This document shows positions 57,982-64,000 of a stretch of DNA of 64,000 nt, piece by piece. Both the position numbers and the translations under genes were made by a program. This stretch comes from an uncultured Caldilineaceae bacterium (GTDB taxonomy: Bacteria; Chloroflexota; Anaerolineae; Caldilineales; Caldilineaceae), in contig OX638330.1 of assembly GCA_951812725.1 (NCBI GenBank), forward strand, positions 2,418,001 to 2,482,000, written 5' to 3'. The notes below the pieces were generated by a model. That model saw only the letters and a list, made by a program, of their open reading frames with translations. It was not told the DNA's origin and did not search any database. Position 1 is the stretch's first letter, and each line of letters starts with the position of its first letter.

Positions 57982-59499
57982 ATGAACTGGAAAGTCTCCT
58001 CGATACGACAAATGCTGAGACGACCTGAGACAGTGAGACGTCTTGGAGGCGGCGACGATTTGTTTCGCGACGTGACACTGGCCACGGCGTTGCCTTTTTT
58101 GCGGCGAAGTGTCTGGATTGCGACGGCGCTACTCCTGGCCATCCTGCTTGCGGGCGGTGCGGTGTCGCAGTCGGTCCAAACACGCGCCAGCATTATTAAG
58201 GCAGCGGCAGCACTACCTTACTTCAACTTCCTTACCTGGGAGCTGGAAGCAGTCGGCCGCATGATTTTTGCGGGTCGCTTTCGGCCGCAGGGCATGCCGG
58301 AAGCGGGAGCCCAGGTAGACATGGTGCTCGCCTACATGGAACGGACGCAGCGCATCGGACAGTTGGAGGAGGAACTCAGGCGGCTGGTTGCTGCGGAGGC
58401 AGGGACTTCAGTTGGCGGCCAAGATTCGGCGACGACTGAGCCAAAGTCAGGTCATCCGCTAGCATGGCCACCTCGAAATGCCTTCCCCGGCACCGGTTTC
58501 GAAATTCGAGTGGAGATTGAGAATGTACGCATGGAGTTGGCCGCGATGCGGCGCGAACAGGGCGCAGATCGCCCTCTGGTTGAGGCCATTCTCAAACGCC
58601 AAGTGGGAGAGGAGCTGCGTAAGGCCGGTCTTGGAGTGCGGGGCCTTGTATGGCCTCCGGTTCAGTTCGCATTCATTGAGCCGCCGCTGAAACTGACCGT
58701 CAGCCCGCGCGATCGGATAAGTACAGTCCACTCGCGCGTGCTGAAGGCTGAATATGATCCGGTAACGCTGGGAGAGAGTGAGCGTGCGATCCAGGCGCGG
58801 ACAGATCTGAGCGCTCATATTTCGCGGATTGGAGGCATGGCCGTCTTCCCGGCGATGGTAGTGGAGAGCAGCTCACTCTCGTGGGTGCTGAGTACTATCG
58901 CCCACGAGTGGGTACACCACTATCTCTTCCTTTTCCCTCTTGGCCTCCGCTACGCCAGCAACGACCAGGCGACAACATTGAACGAAACGGTGTCGGAAAT
59001 CATTGGTGTCGAGATCGGGGAGCGGGTGGCTCTGCGCTACTATTCCGAGGATGTCTCCTCTTCGGCGGGGAAAGCAGGGGATTCAGGTGAGAATTCTTGC
59101 GCTTGTAATGTTGAGGAGCTGTGGACGCAGGAGTACGAATTGGAGCAGCAGCGTTGGGAGCGATACGACCGGCCTCTTCAGTTCGACTTCAAACAGGCAA
59201 TGCGCGAGACGCGACTGCATGTGGATACTCTGCTGGCGGCGGGGCACGTTGAGACTGCGGAAGCTTACATGGAGGCGCGACGGCGCTACTTCGTGGAGAA
59301 GGGGTATCCACTGCGCGTGCTGAATCAGGCCTATTTCGCGTTCAATGGCAACTACGCAACGGGCGCCGCTTCCTCCAGCTCTATTGGTCCTCAGCTGCAG
59401 CAGCTTCGCGCCGAGAGCGAAGATCTGGCCCATTTCCTGGAGCAGGTGCGGTGGTTCACCAGCCTTGCAGACCTGGAAAAGGCGTTAGGCGCGGATTGA
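57982..59499 (+). CDS. Uncharacterised membrane protein with HExxH/NExxSE zinc-peptidase signature
   Basis: 505 aa; no named family recognised. One clear transmembrane helix at about 43-62 (SVWIATALLLAILLAGGAV), so most of the chain lies outside or at the membrane. His308-Glu-Trp-Val-His312 (STIAHEWVHHYL) is an HExxH zinc site, and 23 residues later comes LNETVSEIIGVEIG (Glu335), which resembles the NEAISD third-ligand helix of thermolysin-type gluzincins. Other parts include coiled-coil-like helices (RIGQLEEELRRLVAAEAG) and a Cys-x-Cys (NSCACN). Codons and GC content match neighbours. It follows murJ, hinting at a role at the cell envelope (inference). Confidence 0.72.
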   Translation: MNWKVSSIRQMLRRPETVRRLGGGDDLFRDVTLATALPFLRRSVWIATALLLAILLAGGAVSQSVQTRASIIKAAAALPYFNFLTWELEAVGRMIFAGRFRPQGMPEAGAQVDMVLAYMERTQRIGQLEEELRRLVAAEAGTSVGGQDSATTEPKSGHPLAWPPRNAFPGTGFEIRVEIENVRMELAAMRREQGADRPLVEAILKRQVGEELRKAGLGVRGLVWPPVQFAFIEPPLKLTVSPRDRISTVHSRVLKAEYDPVTLGESERAIQARTDLSAHISRIGGMAVFPAMVVESSSLSWVLSTIAHEWVHHYLFLFPLGLRYASNDQATTLNETVSEIIGVEIGERVALRYYSEDVSSSAGKAGDSGENSCACNVEELWTQEYELEQQRWERYDRPLQFDFKQAMRETRLHVDTLLAAGHVETAEAYMEARRRYFVEKGYPLRVLNQAYFAFNGNYATGAASSSSIGPQLQQLRAESEDLAHFLEQVRWFTSLADLEKALGAD

Positions 59500-59789
59500 G
59501 AAGGGAAGCATACTGATGCGAAGGCGTTGGACGGTTGTGGAGGCGCACAGCAGGTACGCGGAACTCAAACCGATTCGCGGAGGCAACTGGCTGCCGCCGA
59601 CAGCGGTCGAATCGACGTAAATGTGGCAAGCCGGCACTTTTGACCCGCAGACTATCGGACAGGAGTTGGGTTGGGCCCGGCGAGCCGATCCTAGACAGCC
59701 TCTCACTACCGGGGCCTGGCAAGACGAGCCATTAGTCTCAGGCAGAATGTCGAAAGAGGTGCAGGGGCTTTCCGATATCATCTCATTTC

Positions 59790-60271
59790 GTAGCTACTAA
59801 GCCATATACAGTGTCTGTCTTGACCAGTGCCTGTCTTGACCAGCCCTATATCCCTGCCGCCATTCAGGCAATCTGATTGCGTATTCGGTTTGCGGCAGCC
59901 ACGTTGCTGGAACCGCACTGCTGGAATGCGCAGACAAGGTCGGAACTGCAGTTTTTAGTAGTCAGTTGTTAGTTTTCAGTGGAACACCAGTCGTCGGGGG
60001 AACACTGGAGATTGGCGGTCGATGGTCGGTGGGTTGAGGCGGCAAGTGGGGGAGGAGACACTGTTGGCTAGACACGCTGCTGGAGCCGCACGGCTGGAAT
60101 GCGCAGACACGGTCGGTGAGGGATGGTTTTGTAGGGGGGCGTTGCGGGGGCGCAGCCCCTGCACAAGGGAGGGCCGAAGGCCCGACCGCCCAAAATACAA
60201 CAATGTGGGGAGAAGCAATACTTTGGCTCCCCTCGTCCAGGGTTGCGATTCAGTTGCGTCTGGGTAGTTAC
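59790..60271 (+). mobile_element. MITE-like element, copy 6 (no target duplication seen)
   Basis: A 482-bp non-coding element after the metallopeptidase gene. Left end GTAGCTACTAAGCCATA; right end inverted repeat GTAACTACCCAGACGCA. Neighbouring 8-mers differ (CTCATTTC left, CCAAAAAG right), so no target duplication is visible; the copy may be old or recombined. Left module as in copies 3 and 5 (CTGTCTTGACCAGCC, ATCTGATTGCGTATTCGG), with TGTCTTGACCAG present twice. Core at 60111-60190 with GGGCC-gaa-GGCCC. The 290 bp before it and 109 bp after it hold no gene. Confidence 0.85.
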
Positions 60272-60380
60272 CCAAAAAGATTGGAACAGTCACTGCTGAA
60301 GGACATTTGTACTGGCATCTCTTACGCGTTTATCGGTTGCGGTTCGGTGACAAATCAGACACCTCTAACAGGAGCATCCC

Positions 60381-61550
60381 ATGGCAACCTATCGTACTGG
60401 CATCATCGCTTGCGGTATCATCGCACGCGTCCATGCGCGCGCCTGGCAGGGTGTGAAAGGGAGCCCCACTGAGATTGGGGCAATTGCCGACACCAACCCG
60501 GATGCTTTGCGGGAGTTTGGCGAGTTCTTCGGGGTTGCAGAGCAGCATCGCTATCTCGATTACCGGCAGATGTTGGACAGGGAGCGTCTTGACTTTGTAG
60601 ACGTGTGCTCCTGGCACCGGCAGCACGCGGAGATGGTGATCGCGGCGGCAGCCCGTCAACCCAAAGCGATCATTTGTCAGAAGCCGATGGCGGTGGACCT
60701 TGGGGAAGCGGATGAGATGCTGACAGCCTGCCTTCGGAACGGGGTCAAGCTTGTGATTGCCTACCAGAGGCCCCACCATGCCACCTGGCTCCGTGCGAGG
60801 GAACTCTTGCGGGAAGGGGCAGTTGGCCGAGTCTTACAGATTCAGCTGGACGCCGGCGGCAATCTGCTGAATACCAACTCGCACAACATCCGCCTGGCCC
60901 TTTTTCTCATGGACGAACCGCAGGTCGAGTGGGTAATGGGCGCGGTCGAGCGTACAACCGAACAGATGGAACGGGGACTGCCGGCCGAGGATGCATGCCT
61001 GGGCCTGGCAGGTTGTGACAACGGGGCTACGATTCTCATTCAAGGTAACCTGGTTACGGGACTGAACCAAGGTTGCCGCGTTATCGGCACTAACGGCATG
61101 ATGGAGCTGGATACAACGTACCATCCGGATAGCGTGATCCCGTCTGACGCGCCGATGCATATGCCCGAAGGTCTGTCGGCGCGCTACAACTATGAAATCG
61201 GCACAGTTCGCTACATAAACAACGTGTCGAACGGTTGGATGGAAGTGACAGAGCCTTGGCACGACTGCTGGTCGCACCAGTGCCAGGAGGCGATCGATTG
61301 GATAGAGGGCCGGGTCGAGAAGCCGATAAGCGAAGGGGCGCGGGGCAGAGATGTGCAGGAGGTGATGATGGCGCTGTATGAATCGGCACGCAAGAGGCAG
61401 CGCATCTACCTGCCCTTGAAGACGCGTGTGAGTCCCCTCAGGCTGATGGTCGAAAGCGGAGACCTGGCGGTTGAGTGGCCAGGCGAGTACGAACGGCGCG
61501 CAACGCTTGTGCGCGGTGAGGCGATGTCATGGCACGAGGAGTCAGCGTAA
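60381..61550 (+). CDS. Gfo/Idh/MocA family oxidoreductase (4)
   Basis: 389-aa NAD(P)-dependent dehydrogenase-like protein. Rossmann start TGIIACGIIARVHARAW (a degenerate GxGxxG), QKP instead of EKP (IICQKPMAVDL), and a substrate half with NLLNTNSHNIRLALFLM. GGAG lies 6 bp before the ATG. It is convergent with a PhyH dioxygenase 16 bp away. It differs from the three copies at 37-41 kb. Substrate unknown; a Gfo/PhyH pair occurs twice in the window. Confidence 0.85.
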   Translation: MATYRTGIIACGIIARVHARAWQGVKGSPTEIGAIADTNPDALREFGEFFGVAEQHRYLDYRQMLDRERLDFVDVCSWHRQHAEMVIAAAARQPKAIICQKPMAVDLGEADEMLTACLRNGVKLVIAYQRPHHATWLRARELLREGAVGRVLQIQLDAGGNLLNTNSHNIRLALFLMDEPQVEWVMGAVERTTEQMERGLPAEDACLGLAGCDNGATILIQGNLVTGLNQGCRVIGTNGMMELDTTYHPDSVIPSDAPMHMPEGLSARYNYEIGTVRYINNVSNGWMEVTEPWHDCWSHQCQEAIDWIEGRVEKPISEGARGRDVQEVMMALYESARKRQRIYLPLKTRVSPLRLMVESGDLAVEWPGEYERRATLVRGEAMSWHEESA

Positions 61551-61566
61551 TCGTAGCGGCTGTACC

Positions 61567-62424
61567 CTATGGCCTAATCGTCCCATCCGGGTTCTCGCGT
61601 GTGGGTCTGATGACAGTTACGCCATCTTCCTCGATTAATGGTCGATGATAGATGTAGGGCGGCTCCAAGACGGCTTGCTGTGCAGGAGTAAGCTCCTTGA
61701 CCCACGCGGGCAAGCTCGTCTCGTAGACACCGCCGTGAAAGTGCAGAAAGTTCGGTGAGTACCGGTAAAGCAGAGAACGGCGCTGGTGTTCGGCCATCCA
61801 TGGTAATGTTCCATGGATGGTCGCCTCGTTGAAGATCACCATGTCGCCAGCCTTGCAGGGGATATTGTAGACCAGCTCGCGATTTCGCTGGTAGTTCTTG
61901 ATATCGTCAGGGCAGGTGAAATTTGCTTTGTGGCTGCCGGGAATGACGCAGAGCCCGCCATCCCCTTCATTCACATCGGCCAACTGGAACTGGCAGACGA
62001 TCATGCCGCTACGCATCTTGCCGTTGGCATAGCTGTAATGCTGGGTACCGTCGAAGAGACGGCTCGTTGCGCCATGCAAGCGCAGGCCTTCGGTGCCGGC
62101 GGTTGAAGCTAGCAGGAATGGCGAGTGGTCCATCTTCCAGCCGCGTCCGAACATCGTGTTCAGATAGGGAATCAATTTGGCGTGGGCTAACAGTTCGCGA
62201 AACGGCTGGCACCAGGGTTGGTCCCAAGTCAACATGCCTTCGAAGTAGTCACGCGGGAGTTCACCGGCCATGTCACCGTCGGCGTGCGAGTTTGGATCGG
62301 GGATCGCCTTGTCCCAGTTGGCGTCAAAGGCACGGTTGAGTTCAAGCAGTTCTTCAGGGGAAAGGAAGTTCTCCACTTTGAGAAAACCCTGAAGGTCGTA
62401 CATGAATTTTTCGCGTTCGTTCAT
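61567..62424 (-). CDS. Phytanoyl-CoA dioxygenase family protein (3)
   Basis: 285-aa Fe(II)/2-oxoglutarate dioxygenase. Iron site: H-G-A in LRLHGATSRLF occupies the first-ligand region where H-x-D/H is usual, and the distal His is in EATIHGTLPW with Arg in HQRRSLLYRYS. The exact iron triad is thus less certain than in the other two PhyH proteins. The frame opens at 62514, but the ATG at 62424 (MNEREKFMYDLQGFL) has GGAG about 8 bp upstream and fits the family start. Convergent with the oxidoreductase. Confidence 0.82.
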   Translation of the reverse strand: MNEREKFMYDLQGFLKVENFLSPEELLELNRAFDANWDKAIPDPNSHADGDMAGELPRDYFEGMLTWDQPWCQPFRELLAHAKLIPYLNTMFGRGWKMDHSPFLLASTAGTEGLRLHGATSRLFDGTQHYSYANGKMRSGMIVCQFQLADVNEGDGGLCVIPGSHKANFTCPDDIKNYQRNRELVYNIPCKAGDMVIFNEATIHGTLPWMAEHQRRSLLYRYSPNFLHFHGGVYETSLPAWVKELTPAQQAVLEPPYIYHRPLIEEDGVTVIRPTRENPDGTIRP

Positions 62425-62737
62425 CACAAGCGCTCCAAGGGATACTTGCTCGCGGTCATCCCACCATGCCTGTGTGCGCTGCATCTTCCACCAGGCCATG
62501 GTTGGAAATGGCAAGAGGTTTTCGCGCCTCGCTGGCAGTTTGACCCATGAACGAAGCGCCGCTTACTGCAATCCGCGAGCTACCTGGGGGTCGGAATTCT
62601 GGTTGAGGGCTTGGCCGAGATTGCCGCTCTCAGAACTCACGCTCTACATATCTGGACTGCTCGCGTCGGAATAATTCAGTTCTCCATATGGCTTGTTACG
62701 GGCATGTCAGGATGCCTGGGTTTGATTGATGCCTTAC
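62425..62737. other. 313-bp intergenic region
   Basis: Gap between two minus-strand genes (SIMPL protein upstream, PhyH downstream). It should hold the PhyH promoter; no close match to a promoter consensus or other structure was seen. The first 90 bp are open in the PhyH frame but judged non-coding. Confidence 0.3.
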
Positions 62738-63496
62738 TCACTTATCGAGGGCATAGGTAACTTTGACCATTATGCCAACTTCCACGTCTGACGGCGTATT
62801 TGCCAGCGAACTTGAACCCCCCATGAAAATGTAGCCGCCAGGCGTTGTCTGGCCTACATGGGCTATACAGCCACCTGCGGGTCGGACAGCACCCACCGGG
62901 GAGACATCTTCGGAGACTGAAATGACACGGCCGAGGGTCATTTCCAGAAGGCCCGCCATTCGGGTTGCGCGTTGTCGGGCGTCGTCGAGAGCGGCACGCA
63001 TTGCCTCTTGTTCCAAAGACGGGCAGTCTTCAATACGAAATACGATGTTCGCTCCCTGAATGTTTGGCCCACGTCGGTTCTTCATTTCGGCCAAGAGTTC
63101 CTGCAGCAGGTTTCGCAATTGGTCCAATTCATCATAGGAAAAGGCTACTTCGCCGGCGAAACTGGAAGGGCCGTAGGCAAAGTTGCGACTGAGAAAATTG
63201 ATTCTGATGGTGTCAACATCGACACCTTCTTCAACAAGGTATTCTCGCACAAACTCCAGGTCGGCAGGTTCAACAAAAGACATTTCCGGTCCGCCCGGGC
63301 CGTAGGTGGGCTCCTCGCCAACATAAAGGTCAACATGCACGCTGTCGGGAACAGCAGATGCAGTTCCATAGCCCAGCACGGTAACGCTCGGCGTAAGATC
63401 AGATGTTGCTTGTTGGGTCGGCTCCGCGCCGTAGATTGTGGTTGGCGCCAGCAGAAGCGTCGCCAAAAAGAGGAGGGAAAGCAAGGTGCTCTTCAT
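62738..63496 (-). CDS. Secreted SIMPL (DUF541) domain protein
   Basis: 252 aa with an N-terminal signal peptide (LLSLLFLATLLLAPTTIYGA, cleavage after about residue 24). The mature part has the SIMPL/DUF541 start VTVLGYGTASAVPDSVHVDL and the conserved long helix region AALDDARQRATRMAGLL. The family is periplasmic or cell-surface and poorly understood; some members have been linked to stress resistance. AAGGA lies about 7 bp before the ATG. A Cys pair (EDCPSLE and GGCIAH) could form a disulfide. Confidence 0.86.
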   Translation of the reverse strand: MKSTLLSLLFLATLLLAPTTIYGAEPTQQATSDLTPSVTVLGYGTASAVPDSVHVDLYVGEEPTYGPGGPEMSFVEPADLEFVREYLVEEGVDVDTIRINFLSRNFAYGPSSFAGEVAFSYDELDQLRNLLQELLAEMKNRRGPNIQGANIVFRIEDCPSLEQEAMRAALDDARQRATRMAGLLEMTLGRVISVSEDVSPVGAVRPAGGCIAHVGQTTPGGYIFMGGSSSLANTPSDVEVGIMVKVTYALDK

Positions 63497-63950
63497 TGAG
63501 TAATCCTTTCGTAGTCTATCCCAATTGAACGAGGAGAATTATTTTCTTGTAGCTCGCAGCGTCAGAATGATTCTGGAAGTGCGGAAGGTTACAGCGTGTC
63601 AATGTAAATGTAGGCTATTCAGACGATATTTGCAAGTCGCATTTGAGGGTCAAGGGGCCCAAAAACAGGCAATATTTTACTTGTCTTGGTGTTTTGGCGA
63701 ATTTAGCGACAGGCATGCCTAAATGACGTTGGAATGATGGCGACGTAGGTCAGTGACGAAGACGGCATGGGGAGGCTGACATCTGGAAACGACTTGACAG
63801 AGGAATTCAACGAAACTATTATTAAATGGTGCTTTTGCCTGTCCTCCAGTCTTAGCCCTTCGAATTTCGTCTCTTCAGCAGATCCGAAACTTTTTCTGTC
63901 CGTAGTCTTGCCCGAATCCTCTTCGTTTGAAAACCAAGGAGATTGCGATC
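63497..63950. other. 454-bp divergent intergenic region
   Basis: Lies between the SIMPL gene (minus) and a Tat-signal gene (plus). It contains the promoter at 63794-63822. No gene, repeat of the MITE family or riboswitch was recognised in the rest. Confidence 0.4.
63794..63822 (+). promoter_or_regulatory. Sigma70-type promoter
   Basis: TTGACA (63794-63799, exact consensus -35), a 17-bp spacer and TATTAT (63817-63822, one change from TATAAT). It points at the Tat-signal gene, leaving an untranslated leader of about 120 nt. This is the best promoter match found in the window. Confidence 0.65.
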
Positions 63951-64000
63951 ATGACCGACCGAAAGTTAACTCGCCGCCAGTTACTGCGTGTTTCAGCTGC
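63951..64000 (+). CDS. Start of a Tat-exported protein (3' partial)
   Basis: Only the first 16 codons are in the window: MTDRKLTRRQLLRVSA. The twin-arginine motif T-R-R-Q-L-L-R marks a Tat signal peptide. AAGGAG lies about 9 bp before the ATG and a near-consensus promoter about 130 bp upstream. Tat-exported solute-binding proteins and redox or sugar enzymes are common in this group, but the product cannot be named from so few residues. Confidence 0.75.
   Translation, partial: MTDRKLTRRQLLRVSA

Noticed and set aside
57828..57990. Minus-strand zinc-ribbon-like peptide (RCQHCGSKLQPNGPCPP) between murJ and the metallopeptidase gene
   Set aside because: Only one Cys pair plus a single Cys, no clear start, and the frame runs into the antisense of the next gene. 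Possibly a remnant, but not supportable.
59782..60279. Target-site duplication for element copy 6
   Set aside because: The 8-mers next to its ends (CTCATTTC and CCAAAAAG) do not match, so none is claimed.

Overview
The window is a chromosomal stretch of a GC-rich bacterium, most likely a Chloroflexota member near the Caldilineales (Anaerolineae). This placement is an inference from gene content: citramalate-route isoleucine synthesis, LysW-type amino-acid genes, DrrAB-type ABC pairs, and many phytanoyl-CoA dioxygenase, sulfatase and Gfo/Idh/MocA genes, as in sponge-associated or marine lineages. No rRNA, tRNA, CRISPR array, phage gene or transposase gene was found.

Layout. 1-5.6 kb: glutamate synthase (gltB, cut by the window edge, and gltD). 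6.0-17.4 kb: branched-chain amino-acid block leuC-leuD-methyltransferase-leuB-ppc-cimA-ilvD, broken between cimA and ilvD by a short mobile element. 17.4-21.3 kb: a TIM-barrel sugar isomerase-like gene, then on the minus strand an acyl-CoA dehydrogenase and an acyl-CoA synthetase. 21.6-24.4 kb: a one-polypeptide, MmeI-like (type IIL) restriction-modification enzyme. 24.9-41.2 kb: a catabolic island with two PhyH dioxygenases, a GHL6-like glycoside hydrolase, a canonical sulfatase, two tandem sulfatase-fold enzymes with Thr in place of the formylglycine Cys, a sugar isomerase-like protein, an MFS transporter and three Gfo/Idh/MocA oxidoreductases. 41.4-42.5 kb: a DnaQ-like exonuclease and a Nudix hydrolase. 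42.9-46.4 kb (minus): LuxR-type regulator, HtrA-like protease, ABC ATPase and ABC permease. 47.2-50.7 kb (minus): hisD-hisC and a TrkA-type protein. 50.9-59.5 kb: DUF4432 epimerase-like protein, lysZ, lysJ, a VOC protein, trxB, murJ and an uncharacterised membrane protein with an HExxH plus NExxSE zinc-peptidase signature. 60.4-64 kb: another Gfo/Idh/MocA and PhyH pair, a secreted SIMPL protein, and the first codons of a Tat-exported protein behind a near-consensus promoter.

The most notable feature is a family of six short (286-500 bp) non-coding elements, one in each of six intergenic gaps. They share imperfect terminal inverted repeats starting GTAACTAC and a GC-rich core. Five of the six are flanked by 8-bp direct repeats (three perfect, two with one mismatch). 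These are MITE-like elements, probably moved in trans by an IS66-type transposase encoded elsewhere. A small hairpin in the core changes sequence between copies on both arms while staying base-paired.

The genes suggest a heterotroph that makes its own Glu, Leu, Ile, Val, His and probably Lys or Arg, and that breaks down sulfated or otherwise modified sugars and other organic compounds.
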